Origin: JAFGBN01 sp964394145
GTDB taxonomy: Bacteria; Chloroflexota; Dehalococcoidia; GIF9; AB-539-J10
NCBI GenBank assembly: GCA_964394145.1
Contig: CAYMVL010000020.1
Span: 9,215 to 73,214, forward strand
Reading direction: 5' to 3'
Length of the DNA stretch: 64,000 nt
Positions 1 through 8,825 of the stretch are shown here, piece after piece. The position numbers and the translations under genes are program-made. How positions within the stretch are numbered: the stretch's first letter is position 1; every line of letters begins with the position of its first letter. The notes beneath the pieces were generated by a model. The model made no database searches, was not told where the DNA came from, and saw only the letters and a list, made by a program, of their open reading frames with translations.

Positions 1-126
1 TCGAACCACGGGAGAGGCAATGGCACTGAAGAAACCTTTATGTGTCGAGCGCTTATTATTGGCTTTCCGTCTTGGCTTAGCCTTGTCCCGCCTCACCCTA
101 GACGGCGCTGAGCCTGCCTTGGCCAT
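1..126 (-). CDS. Partial gene, probably DNA translocase FtsK (N-terminus only)
   Basis: An open frame starts with ATG at 126 and runs off the left edge of the window, so only 42 residues are visible. They are rich in Lys, Arg, Ala and Ser, like the basic cytoplasmic N-terminus that precedes the first membrane helix in many FtsK/SpoIIIE proteins. A strong GGAGGTG ribosome binding site lies just upstream, inside the end of rnj, and only 5 nt separate the rnj stop from this ATG, so it is the downstream gene of the rnj operon. The FtsK identity is an inference from the basic N-terminus and from RNase J/FtsK neighbourhoods in related bacteria. No catalytic domain is visible. Confidence 0.5.
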   Translation of the reverse strand, partial: MAKAGSAPSRVRRDKAKPRRKANNKRSTHKGFFSAIASPVVR

Positions 127-131
127 AACAG

Positions 132-1793
132 CTACACCTCCATGATTACAGGAATAATAATGGGACAGCGATGAGTCTGCTTATAGAAGAAATCTGTCAG
201 TGAACTCTTAACTCTATCTTCGACAAAACTTCGCTCAGCTAAACGCCTGCTGTCACGATTCAGGGTAGCTTCCACAATATCCACGCACTTTTCTACTAGT
301 GCCGCGCTGTCCCTACTTCGAGTGAACCCTTGCGCTATGACCGCAGGCCTACCTACCAGTTTACGTTTATTAACATCAGTAGCGATGGTTACCACTACAA
401 CTCCATCTTGCGAAAGCAATCTGCGCTCATTAAGCACCACATCATCCAACCCATATGCTGCTGAACCGCTCACATAAATGTTGCCTGAGGGAATCCTACC
501 AACGATTCGCCCAGCCTCCTGGCCCAGCTCAAGTACATCCCCATCTTCGAGGACAAAGATGTTTTCTCTGGGCACACCTAAGCTTTCGGCTAATTTACCG
601 TGTAACCTCAAGTGACGATACTCTCCATGCACAGGTACGAAAAACTTAGGCTTAACGAAATTGAGCAGAAGCTTTAACTCTTCCCGGCTACCGTGCCCAT
701 GAACATGAACCCGAGCCAGCTTATCATAAATCACATTAGCACCCTGCCGGAAAAGGCTGTCTATGGTCTTGTTAACCAACGCCTCATTGCCAGGCACAGC
801 AGTGGCTGAAATTACCACTGTATCACCGGGTGCAATGTGGACTTGGCTGCGAGGATCCCCATTAGCCATCCGCACCAGGGCGGAAGTGGGTTCACCCTGG
901 CTTCCCGTCGCTAACAGAACAACTTGATTGTTAGGCACAGTCCCAAGTTCGTCTAAAGAGCAAAGAACGCCGGCAGGCGCAGTAAGATAGTCCATTTTAA
1001 GTGCCACATTGGCTATCTCCTTCATGCTTCGCCCAAGGATAAACACCCTGCGACCATATTTGGCAGCTGCATCAATAACCTGCTGAATACGAGACACAAG
1101 GGAAGCAAAAGTGGTTATAATCACCCTGCCAGAGGCTTCTGACATGACGCGCTCTAAGGTATCGCTGACCGTCCTCTCAGAGGGAGTGTATCCATCAAGC
1201 TCAACATAAGTAGAGTCAGCGAAAAGGAGCAAGACTGACTTTGCCCCCAGCTGAGCAAGCCTACTCAAGTCGCTGGGCTCAGCGATAACAGGGGTGAAAT
1301 CAAGCTTGAAATCACCGCTGTGGACTATTACCCCCAGCGGGGTGTCAATGATTAGCCCCATGGAATCCGGGATACTATGGCAAACAGGAAAGAACTCCAC
1401 CCTAAAATTACCTAAACTGACGTTGCTACCCCGACGAACTACATTTATCTTTGCCTTATCCTTTATTCCACGCTGCCTAAGTTGAACGGAAATCAATTTT
1501 TGGGTAAACTCGGCAGCATAAATGGGCGTGTCAAGGTAAGGCACAATATAAGGTAAAGCTCCAATATGGTCTTCATGTCCGTGGGTGATGATTATCCCTC
1601 TGAGATTTTGTTGCCTCTCACGAAGATAGCTGATATCAGGGACAACCAGATCCACGCCGAGCATTTCTTCGTTGGGGAACATAAGGCCTGCGTCAATTAC
1701 AATAATATCATCGCCATACTCCAAGGCCATCATATTCTTGCCAATCTCGCCTAACCCACCCAGCGGAATTATCTTCAGGTTTTGTCTTGCCAT
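132..1793 (-). CDS. rnj: Ribonuclease J
   Basis: A 553-residue metallo-beta-lactamase/beta-CASP ribonuclease acting in mRNA decay and 5' end maturation (endonuclease and 5'-3' exonuclease in the family). The metal site HGHEDH is at residues 71-76, with further ligands near H139 and D161 in the HSGD motif. Later come the beta-CASP HVHGHGSREE segment and the VPVHGEYRHL motif. The length is normal for the family. The ATG is 1 nt after the stop of the upstream uracil-DNA glycosylase gene, so translation is probably coupled. RNase Y is encoded nearby on the other strand, so this genome has both main Gram-positive-type decay nucleases. Confidence 0.96.
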   Translation of the reverse strand: MARQNLKIIPLGGLGEIGKNMMALEYGDDIIVIDAGLMFPNEEMLGVDLVVPDISYLRERQQNLRGIIITHGHEDHIGALPYIVPYLDTPIYAAEFTQKLISVQLRQRGIKDKAKINVVRRGSNVSLGNFRVEFFPVCHSIPDSMGLIIDTPLGVIVHSGDFKLDFTPVIAEPSDLSRLAQLGAKSVLLLFADSTYVELDGYTPSERTVSDTLERVMSEASGRVIITTFASLVSRIQQVIDAAAKYGRRVFILGRSMKEIANVALKMDYLTAPAGVLCSLDELGTVPNNQVVLLATGSQGEPTSALVRMANGDPRSQVHIAPGDTVVISATAVPGNEALVNKTIDSLFRQGANVIYDKLARVHVHGHGSREELKLLLNFVKPKFFVPVHGEYRHLRLHGKLAESLGVPRENIFVLEDGDVLELGQEAGRIVGRIPSGNIYVSGSAAYGLDDVVLNERRLLSQDGVVVVTIATDVNKRKLVGRPAVIAQGFTRSRDSAALVEKCVDIVEATLNRDSRRLAERSFVEDRVKSSLTDFFYKQTHRCPIIIPVIMEV

Positions 1794-1794
1794 T

Positions 1795-2391
1795 CTATAA
1801 CAAACCTAACTGCTGAGCTTGGACAACAGCCCTGCTACTTTCTTCAGTCTGAGCCAGCACCCGTGGAATTTGCAGCATGTCTGTCTCAATGATTTGCCGC
1901 AGGCTGCTTTGGTGAAGAGCTGCCGCGGGATGATACATAGGATAGCAGATAAGATTCCCAATCTTCCGTGCCTTCCCATGAATCTTGCTTATACTCTCAT
2001 GAGGGAAATACCGCGCCAAGGAGTAGCGACCTAGAGTAATGATCATCCTGGGTTGGATTATCTCTATCTGGCGGTCAAGCCACTTGCGACAAGCCAATAT
2101 CTCGGAAGGTAGAGGGTCACGATTTTGCGGAGGGCGGCATTTAATGACATTAGCAATATAGACATCTTCCCGCCGTAAACGAATTGAAGCCAGAAGTTGG
2201 TCCAGAAATTGCCCTGCTGGCCCCACAAAAGGCCGACCTTGCTGGTCCTCATGCCATCCCGGTGCCTCGCCAATAAAAAATAAGTCAGCGTCCTCCGGGC
2301 CTTCGCCAGGCACTGCCCTGTTACGATATCTGGCCAATTCGCAATCCTGACAGACGGCGACCTCACGATAAAGTTCAGTCAAAGCTGACAT
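1795..2391 (-). CDS. Family 4 (Fe-S) uracil-DNA glycosylase
   Basis: Removes uracil from DNA as the first step of base excision repair. With the ATG at 2391 the protein has 198 residues. Four Cys residues in the family 4 pattern (14, 17, 85, 101) would bind a 4Fe-4S cluster. The active-site motif GEAPGWHED is at about 42-50 and the second motif HPAAAL is at about 154-159. A GTG at 2409 is an alternative start that adds six residues, but the ATG places the first Cys where family members have it. Neither start has a clear Shine-Dalgarno site, so the gene may rely on coupling to the genes upstream. Its stop is 1 nt from the rnj start. Confidence 0.93.
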   Translation of the reverse strand: MSALTELYREVAVCQDCELARYRNRAVPGEGPEDADLFFIGEAPGWHEDQQGRPFVGPAGQFLDQLLASIRLRREDVYIANVIKCRPPQNRDPLPSEILACRKWLDRQIEIIQPRMIITLGRYSLARYFPHESISKIHGKARKIGNLICYPMYHPAAALHQSSLRQIIETDMLQIPRVLAQTEESSRAVVQAQQLGLL

Positions 2392-2485
2392 CTGATTTGA
2401 TGATATCACCGGCAGCTTTGCCGGTCAATTTGCCCCTTAATCTCTTGCTGCGTTGAAGCGCCTGCGATATTACCTTATTACTCAT
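2375..2485 (-). CDS. Possible 36-residue basic small protein between the PAC2 and UDG genes
   Basis: A short frame begins with ATG at 2485, inside the last codons of the PAC2 gene, and ends with TGA at 2375, overlapping the start of the glycosylase gene. The acidic Glu/Asp codons that end PAC2 read as a purine-rich GAGGAGGA stretch just upstream and could serve as a ribosome binding site. The product would be Lys/Arg rich with no recognised family. It could be a real peptide, or it could simply carry ribosomes from PAC2 to the glycosylase start, which has no good binding site of its own. The evidence is position and start context only. Confidence 0.3.
   Translation of the reverse strand: MSNKVISQALQRSKRLRGKLTGKAAGDIIKSDVSFD
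2408..2425 (-). repeat. Perfect hairpin across the GTG candidate start of the UDG gene
   Basis: Seven complementary bases, ACCGGCA and TGCCGGT, are separated by a 4-nt loop. The hairpin covers the alternative GTG start (2407-2409) and lies 16 nt before the ATG at 2391. There is no T run after it on the coding strand, so it does not look like a terminator. It may limit access of ribosomes to the glycosylase start unless translation from upstream opens it. Confidence 0.5.
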
Positions 2486-3272
2486 CCTCATCCTCCTCCT
2501 CTTCGTCCTGTTCCCAAATTGGTTCAGTGAATTGGTCTATAAATTCAGCTGTAGCCTGTTTTGCTAGTCTGTCCACATCTTCCCTAGCTTGCTTGGCTAC
2601 ACCCTCCAGTTCAGTCAGGTCAACCTCAATCTGTAATATCTTAGCCAGAACTCTGATTACAGCCAGGGAAGCCTGAGGATTTCCTACCTGAGTGGCATAT
2701 GATGGCACTTCCCCCAGCAAGCAAATACCTTTTACATTTCGTTCCTTAGCTATTCCCAGTATCAATCCGTTCAACCCGGCAATGCGGAGGTTCCCTCTAA
2801 GAACAACGTTAGAGTTGCTTAACTCACTAATTAAATCGTGAGTTGTAGCTACACCCCAGACTTTTGGTTCCTCACTATGATGAATGCCTGTGACAGCAGC
2901 GGCAACGCTAAACAGGATTTCAACTCTGAGATGCTTGGCGACATCCAGAACGCAGTTGACCAAATCGTATCCTTTGAGGCTAGGTTGCTCTTCCCCTATA
3001 AACAACACCAGGCCCTTTTCACCCTTTTCGTCTTGCCAGTAGTAAAACTTGCTCTCTGGGAAACGAGGAGCTTCAATTACATTATCTTTGACTACGACCC
3101 CCACTGGCTCAAAGAACTTAACCGGATCAATTTCACCTATCTCCTCAGCCTGTAGCTTCTTTGCCAGATACCTTGCCACCAACAGAGAAACATCGCCGAT
3201 GCCCGGCCATGAAGCCAGCATAAAGCAACTTTTAGGATGTGGCTGCTTATAAAGTCTTATAACCCTCTTCAT
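2478..3272 (-). CDS. PAC2-family protein (proteasome assembly chaperone-like)
   Basis: A 264-residue protein of the PAC2 family (COG1938/COG2047 type). The family includes eukaryotic proteasome assembly chaperones and archaeal and actinobacterial homologues whose role is unclear. The sequence shows the family's N-terminal ATP-grasp-unrelated alpha/beta core, with SWPGIGDV near residue 23 and LLGEVPSYA near 183. The C-terminus is a very acidic tail of nine Asp/Glu residues. No proteasome genes lie in this window. The gene is 5 nt downstream of the TldE-type gene on the same strand and probably co-transcribed with it. Confidence 0.85.
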   Translation of the reverse strand: MKRVIRLYKQPHPKSCFMLASWPGIGDVSLLVARYLAKKLQAEEIGEIDPVKFFEPVGVVVKDNVIEAPRFPESKFYYWQDEKGEKGLVLFIGEEQPSLKGYDLVNCVLDVAKHLRVEILFSVAAAVTGIHHSEEPKVWGVATTHDLISELSNSNVVLRGNLRIAGLNGLILGIAKERNVKGICLLGEVPSYATQVGNPQASLAVIRVLAKILQIEVDLTELEGVAKQAREDVDRLAKQATAEFIDQFTEPIWEQDEEEEDEDE

Positions 3273-3277
3273 CTACC

Positions 3278-4594
3278 TTAGCTATCCTTCGTCGCTACTG
3301 ATACGCGAGGGCAGTACAGAGGAGGAGTCTGAAAAACACCATCCACCCATCTTGCCTCACACCCTACTGCAAGTAGCTCACTAAGGACTTCATAGACATT
3401 CCCTGAAATCATAACATCTTTTACTCTTCCCACTATCTCGCCGTTTTCCACCTTATAACCAAGCAAGACATTACCCCCAAAGTCGCCAGCTAGGAGGTTA
3501 CCCTGGTCGGCGCCAATAAGTTGCTCCACAATTAAGCCCTCCTTCATATCCTTAACCATATCTGAAAAAGAAAGCCTTCCTTTACCGATGATAAGGGAGC
3601 TTATAGCCGGTCTGGGAGGGCTGTTGCCCATGCGTCTGCCATGGCCGGTGCTGTGGGTCCCAGCCAACGCCGCCGTTTGCAGGTCATATATGAAGTTCGA
3701 CACCTTGCCATCACTGATAAGCGCTAAGCGATGGCTGGGCGTCCCCTCATCGTCACAGGGATAGCTCCCCACGCCATAGGCTACGGTAGCATCATCCCAC
3801 AAGCTAAGGCCTCTGTCAAAGACTTGCTCGCCTAACTTGTTGCTCAGTTTCGACGCGCCTTCAAGTACTGTCTTGCCATTAAAGGCCACAGCCATTGGTG
3901 TCAGCAGAGCATTGGCCACCCCGCGAGATGTAAAAACCACCGGCAATAACTTGGTGGATACAGTAGCTTTCCTTTTTGCCATCTCCAGTTGCCTTATCAC
4001 CCTATCAGCCAGACCATCAGCGTCAGAAAGCACACGACATGAGCTTTCATCATCTCCTACAAAAAGCATGTCCGTGTCCTGAATCAGAATACCCTCCAGA
4101 GCAAGAGCGAAAAAACTCTTGTCGTAATCTGCTTGACTACCCTGCGAATTGACTATGCGGATTGAGCTCCTGCCGCGGGCCACTTCCACATCACAATTGA
4201 TATCTGGAGTATGGCTCCTGACTCTAGCTATAAGTTCATTACCAATATCGACCATCGATTCCATAGGAATCTTTTCTACCTGGGGATCGGAGATATTTAC
4301 CTGCGGATAAGCCCGGGCGGAAGAAAACTGAAACTTAGCAGGATCTCCAAATTGAGATGTTTCCACAGCCATGTTGATTAGCGCTTTCATATCGTCAACG
4401 CCACTGGCTGTGGCAAAACCGACCCTGCCATCCTTGAAAATCCTTAATGCGATGCTCGAACTCTCCTTGGTTTGTATTTGCTTCAGCTTATTGGCTTCAA
4501 AATGGACCGAGGTTGCTACCGATGACGTAAAGAAGACCTCAGACTGCTCAGCTACCCTCTGAGCTGAATCAATGACTTCTAAGAGATGTTCCAT
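3278..4594 (-). CDS. TldE/PmbA-family protease subunit
   Basis: A 438-residue member of the TldD/PmbA family that lacks the HExxxH metal motif, so it corresponds to the non-catalytic TldE (PmbA) partner. In characterised systems TldD and TldE form a heterodimeric metalloprotease that degrades unfolded peptides and matures some ribosomal peptides. The family's C-terminal signature around GHGRRMGNSPPRP and GDFGGNVLLG is visible. It sits downstream of the catalytic tldD gene on the same strand with a 140-nt gap. An AGGA stretch before the ATG is a modest ribosome binding site. Confidence 0.92.
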   Translation of the reverse strand: MEHLLEVIDSAQRVAEQSEVFFTSSVATSVHFEANKLKQIQTKESSSIALRIFKDGRVGFATASGVDDMKALINMAVETSQFGDPAKFQFSSARAYPQVNISDPQVEKIPMESMVDIGNELIARVRSHTPDINCDVEVARGRSSIRIVNSQGSQADYDKSFFALALEGILIQDTDMLFVGDDESSCRVLSDADGLADRVIRQLEMAKRKATVSTKLLPVVFTSRGVANALLTPMAVAFNGKTVLEGASKLSNKLGEQVFDRGLSLWDDATVAYGVGSYPCDDEGTPSHRLALISDGKVSNFIYDLQTAALAGTHSTGHGRRMGNSPPRPAISSLIIGKGRLSFSDMVKDMKEGLIVEQLIGADQGNLLAGDFGGNVLLGYKVENGEIVGRVKDVMISGNVYEVLSELLAVGCEARWVDGVFQTPPLYCPRVSVATKDS

Positions 4595-4734
4595 CTTAAA
4601 TCCTGATTTACTTAGCCACAGTTGATATGCGTCTTGCCAATCATGCTTATTCTCTGGTGTGGTGTTATCGTACGGAATTTTGATCCTGAGTCATAGAGCA
4701 ATCTGTTCCAGTTCTCTAATCCAGTCCCCATTTC

Positions 4735-6099
4735 CTATCTGCCTCCAACCACGCAGCGGCGAATCCTGATATGAGGGCTGCCGTTAGAAACAGGTAGAGG
4801 GAATTGCCCTCCTTTCCCACATCCACCCCCCTGATTCATTGCCAGATCATTGCCGATTGCGTCGATGTTTTCCAGCGTGGTAAAAACATTACCGCTCAAT
4901 ACCACCGGACGCAATGGCTCCGCCAGTCTTCCCTGTTCAATCATGTAAGCTTCTCCCGCGGAGAAGGTGAACATCTCCAGACTGGTCATCCCGCCATACC
5001 AATCTTTGACATAGACACCCTGCTTTACATCAGCAAGCATTTCTTCAAAAGATGAACTTCCAGACTCAATGAAGGTATTGGTCATCCGCACTATGGGAGG
5101 AAAGAGATAGTTGATGGCCCGGGCGTTACCTGTAGGTGTTTCTCCCATCTTAGCCGCCGTTTCGCGAGAATGAAGCCTTCCCACAAGAATGCCTTCACGA
5201 ATAAGATATGTTTTCGCTGCTGGCGTTCCTTCGTCATCATATTTATAGCTTCCCCGCAAACCGGTAATAGTGCCATCATCAACGATATTGAGGTTCTTAC
5301 TGCCAAAGCTTCTCCCCAAAACCATGACCTGTCGCAGCTTCTCATTCTGGTACACAAAATCCGATTCGGATAAATGCCCAAAGGCTTCGTGGGTAAAGAC
5401 TCCAGCCAAAACCGGGTCTAGGATTACAGTATACTCACCCCCCTTTACCTGAGGAGCAGAAAGAAGAGTTGCTGCCCGACTCGCTAGTTCTTTCGCCTGG
5501 TCCTGCAAACCCTCTATACTGGAGAAATCTCCCTTGCTGCCTAAGCTCAAACCTGCCTGCTGAATCTCATTATTCTCCCGTGCTATGACCGTCAATCTCA
5601 AACTGAGATCTGGCTTAGCCTGCTCTATGTAGCTGCCTTCAGAATTGGCAAAAATCACTCTTCGCCTTACGTCCTGGTAACCAATCCTCGTGCTCTGAAT
5701 CTTGGCCGAGCTCAACATAATATCGTTGTATTCTTCCAGAAGCTCTGTCTTCTGCGCCAAAGTCACAGTGGCAGCATCTTTATCCGGTTGTGGCATAACC
5801 GTATCAACAAGAGGCTCCGTCGGAAATAGCTTGAATGGTTCCCTGCCTGCTAACAGTGCTTCCCTCACAGCCACAGCTACTTTGTCCCGAAGGTTGCTAA
5901 GCCCACTAAGGCTAAGAAATCCCCAGCCACCTTTGACCAGAGCTCGGACGTTGCCTCCTGACGCGCTAGCCCTGGTGACTTCCTCTAGTCTTTCACCGTG
6001 GTAAACGATACCAGTGCTTTGGCTTTCCTCAAAATGGATTTCGATGTAATCGGCATCCTGTCCTTTCATGGCGTCAGCAAATAGGTTTCGCACGTCCAT
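4735..6099 (-). CDS. tldD: TldD-family metalloprotease, catalytic subunit
   Basis: A 454-residue protease with the zinc motif HEAFGH at residues 237-242 and the conserved C-terminal GGGCGKGGQ segment. It pairs with the downstream TldE-like protein, the usual arrangement of this heterodimer. No precursor peptide gene for a ribosomally made natural product was recognised nearby, so general peptide turnover is the more cautious role. It is the first gene of the leftward block and is divergent from rny across a 323-nt gap. Confidence 0.94.
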   Translation of the reverse strand: MDVRNLFADAMKGQDADYIEIHFEESQSTGIVYHGERLEEVTRASASGGNVRALVKGGWGFLSLSGLSNLRDKVAVAVREALLAGREPFKLFPTEPLVDTVMPQPDKDAATVTLAQKTELLEEYNDIMLSSAKIQSTRIGYQDVRRRVIFANSEGSYIEQAKPDLSLRLTVIARENNEIQQAGLSLGSKGDFSSIEGLQDQAKELASRAATLLSAPQVKGGEYTVILDPVLAGVFTHEAFGHLSESDFVYQNEKLRQVMVLGRSFGSKNLNIVDDGTITGLRGSYKYDDEGTPAAKTYLIREGILVGRLHSRETAAKMGETPTGNARAINYLFPPIVRMTNTFIESGSSSFEEMLADVKQGVYVKDWYGGMTSLEMFTFSAGEAYMIEQGRLAEPLRPVVLSGNVFTTLENIDAIGNDLAMNQGGGCGKGGQFPLPVSNGSPHIRIRRCVVGGR

Positions 6100-6341
6100 A
6101 TTCTAATCCTTCAGGCCAATAAACACAAAGAGACGTGCGAGCTGATCACATAGCTAACACTGCACTGCCTATTTTGGCAGGCTCACATTCAATATGCACG
6201 ACAGGTCAACCTAACCATTGGGGTGTCGGTTTAAGCCATAGTCACCAGGTCATTCAGTTAGCCAAGCATTAAGCTCGAGCAGGGCCAACAGTAGATTGGA
6301 GTTGCTAAGACCATAGACCATTAACACCGCACAAGACTGAT

Positions 6342-6370
6342 TTGACGCAGCCTCGATAAAGCGTTAATAT
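6342..6370 (+). promoter_or_regulatory. Sigma-70 type promoter for rny
   Basis: TTGACG (6342-6347) and TATAAT-like TAATAT (6365-6370) are separated by exactly 17 nt. Transcription would begin near 6377, giving a leader of about 45 nt before the rny ATG, with AGAGGGA as ribosome binding site. The rest of the 6100-6341 gap between divergent tldD and rny shows no gene. The tldD promoter was not identified. Confidence 0.75.
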
Positions 6371-6422
6371 GCAGTTGCAATGTATTACTTTGATTATTGT
6401 AATGAAATAACAAAGAGGGAAT

Positions 6423-7949
6423 ATGGATCATTATGTAGTCATAATAAGTGGACTTGCCTGTGTTTTGGGCGGGCTTGTAGGATATTTTATAAGGCAACTA
6501 GTAGCCAATCAGCAGATTCGAAATACCAAGAAACAGGCACAGGAACTATTAGATGAGGCGACAGCCAAGCATGCCGAGTTACTCTCCGCAGCTAGAGACG
6601 AAGCTATAAAGGTTCGTAACGTTGCTGACGCGGAGAATAAGGAACGTCGCGTTGAAGTACAGCGAGCAGAAAAACGCCTTAACCAGAGAGAAGAGACTCT
6701 AGAACGCAAATTAGACGCTGTAGAGCGACGTGAGCGTGGCTTAGATAACAGAGAAAAAGACATTGACAAAGTAAAAGCTGCACTTGAGGAAATAAAGGAA
6801 AGACAGCTTGTGCAGCTTGAAGCCCTCTCTGGAGTATCCAGTAGTGAGGCAAAGGAGCTTCTGGTTCAAAACATCAAACAGGAAGTTGAGGAGGAAGCCT
6901 CACGACAAGTCCGAGCCTGGCAAGAGCATATAAAGGAAGAAGCGGACAGGGATGCCCAGATGATATTAGCTACAGCTATTCAGCGTTGCACTACGGATGT
7001 CGTTTCAGAGACGACGGTGTCCTCCATTTCCCTGCCTAGCGATGAGATGAAGGGACGTCTTATAGGCCGCGAAGGACGCAATATCAGAGCTTTGGAGCAA
7101 GCCACCGGTGTTGATCTCATCATCGATGATACTCCTGAAACTGTTACCATCTCTAGTTTTGACCCTGTGAGACGGGAGGTAGCGCGTATTGCCTTAGGCA
7201 GACTCATCCTGGACGGGCGTATTCAACCGGCTCGTATAGAGGAGGTAGTAGAGAAGGCCAAAACTGAAGTTGAAGCCACTATTCGTACTGAGGGTGAGCA
7301 GGCTGCCTACGAGGCTGGAGTGACAGGATTGCATCCTGAGCTAATTAAACTACTGGGTCGACTCAAGTTTCGTAGTAGCTATGGTCAGAATGTTCTGCGT
7401 CATAGCCTCGAGGTTTCTCATCTATCAGGGGCAATAGCCAGTGAAATCGGAGTGAAGCCTGATTTAGCTAGAAAGGCCGGGTTACTGCATGATATTGGCA
7501 AAGCAGTGGATTATGAAGTTGAAGGACCTCATGCCCTGATAGGTGCTGATTTGCTCAAGCAGTGGGATAAGTCTGCTGAGGTTGCTCAAGCTGTTGCTGA
7601 GCACCATGGGGAAACGGGCACCACCAGTATTATGGGCTTTATTGTTGCCGCGGCTGATGCCATTAGTGGTGCAAGGCCTGGCGCCAGACGAGAGTCATCG
7701 GAACAATATTTGAAGCGCGTCAGGGATTTAGAGAGTCTGGCAGCAAGTTTCTCTGGGGTAGAAAAAGCATTTGCTATTCAAGCCGGACGGGAAGTGCGTA
7801 TTCTCGTGAAACCGGAGAAGGTTGATGACTTGTCCACTTTGAGACTGGCTCGGGATATCTCCAAGAAGATAGAAGAGAGCTTGAGCTATCCAGGCCAAAT
7901 AAAGGTAGTAGTGGTTCGGGAGACTACGGCGGTAGATTACGCTAAGTAG
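6423..7949 (+). CDS. rny: Ribonuclease Y
   Basis: A 508-residue membrane-anchored endoribonuclease that starts mRNA decay. It has one N-terminal transmembrane helix (about residues 5-25), a long charged coiled coil (about 30-185), a KH RNA-binding domain with GRLIGREGRN at 211-220, and an HD phosphohydrolase domain with the metal pair H356-D357 in GLLHDIGK and a later AEHHGE motif. The length is normal. It is followed after 2 nt by ymdB, the conserved partner in many Firmicutes and related bacteria. Confidence 0.97.
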   Translation: MDHYVVIISGLACVLGGLVGYFIRQLVANQQIRNTKKQAQELLDEATAKHAELLSAARDEAIKVRNVADAENKERRVEVQRAEKRLNQREETLERKLDAVERRERGLDNREKDIDKVKAALEEIKERQLVQLEALSGVSSSEAKELLVQNIKQEVEEEASRQVRAWQEHIKEEADRDAQMILATAIQRCTTDVVSETTVSSISLPSDEMKGRLIGREGRNIRALEQATGVDLIIDDTPETVTISSFDPVRREVARIALGRLILDGRIQPARIEEVVEKAKTEVEATIRTEGEQAAYEAGVTGLHPELIKLLGRLKFRSSYGQNVLRHSLEVSHLSGAIASEIGVKPDLARKAGLLHDIGKAVDYEVEGPHALIGADLLKQWDKSAEVAQAVAEHHGETGTTSIMGFIVAAADAISGARPGARRESSEQYLKRVRDLESLAASFSGVEKAFAIQAGREVRILVKPEKVDDLSTLRLARDISKKIEESLSYPGQIKVVVVRETTAVDYAK

Positions 7950-7951
7950 AA

Positions 7952-8710
7952 TTGAGAATACTAGCAATAGGGGATATCATCGGCAAGCCAGGCAGAAATG
8001 CGGTACGGGATCTCCTGCCGGGCTTGCGTCGTGAGCACAGAATCAATCTAATAATAGGCAACGGTGAAAATACCGCTGGCGGAATAGGGATAACTCCAAG
8101 CACCGCACAGGAGCTTTTTGATTCTGGCATCGATGTAATAACTACAGGCAATCATGTCTGGGCCCACAAGGATATCATTCCGTACCTGGATGGTAACCTT
8201 GCCGTCGTCAGGCCGCTGAATTATCCACCCTCTGCTCCCGGGCGGGGCTATTTATATAAAGACGGGGTCTTGGTAGTTAACCTTATAGGGCGCACCTTCA
8301 TGGGCAATTTTGACTGCCCCTTTCGAGCTATGGACCAATTGCTAAGCAAAGTTGAAGGCAAGTCAAACATCATTATCGTTGACTTCCATGCTGAAGCAAC
8401 CTCAGAAAAGGTAGCCATGGGTTGGTACTTAGATGGGCGAGTCAGTGCTGTGCTTGGCACTCATACCCATGTAGGCACTATTGATGGTCGTATATTATCC
8501 GGAGGCACTGCTTATGTTACCGACATAGGCATGGTTGGACCTTTGAATTCGGTTATCGGAGATGACCCGCACGCTGTAATTGATCGCTTTCTTACCCAGA
8601 TGCCTAGTCGCCTACCAGTAGCAGATGGACCAGTAGTCTTCAATGCCGTTCTAATCGAGGTAGACGAGCAGACAGGTAAAGCAACAGCTATTACACGCGT
8701 CGAAGGTTAG
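7952..8710 (+). CDS. ymdB: YmdB-family metallophosphoesterase
   Basis: A 252-residue calcineurin-like phosphoesterase of the YmdB/TIGR00282 family. The Bacillus member is a 2',3'-cyclic nucleotide phosphodiesterase affecting motility and biofilm choice. Metal-binding motifs visible are GDIIGKPGR (7-15), NGENTAGG, GNHVWAHKD, DFHAE and GTHTHVGT. It starts with TTG at 7952, 2 nt after the rny stop, which is probably coupled translation. No better start exists upstream without entering rny. Confidence 0.94.
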   Translation: MRILAIGDIIGKPGRNAVRDLLPGLRREHRINLIIGNGENTAGGIGITPSTAQELFDSGIDVITTGNHVWAHKDIIPYLDGNLAVVRPLNYPPSAPGRGYLYKDGVLVVNLIGRTFMGNFDCPFRAMDQLLSKVEGKSNIIIVDFHAEATSEKVAMGWYLDGRVSAVLGTHTHVGTIDGRILSGGTAYVTDIGMVGPLNSVIGDDPHAVIDRFLTQMPSRLPVADGPVVFNAVLIEVDEQTGKATAITRVEG

Positions 8711-8825
8711 CTGAAAAATTGTAAAGCTGGACTTCACCCCATTGAAGAGAACAGCCTTCGGGCGTTCGCATCTTCTCGCAATCGGGTCTACGATAATGGC
8801 TACTTGACGTAGAAGAACGCAGGTT

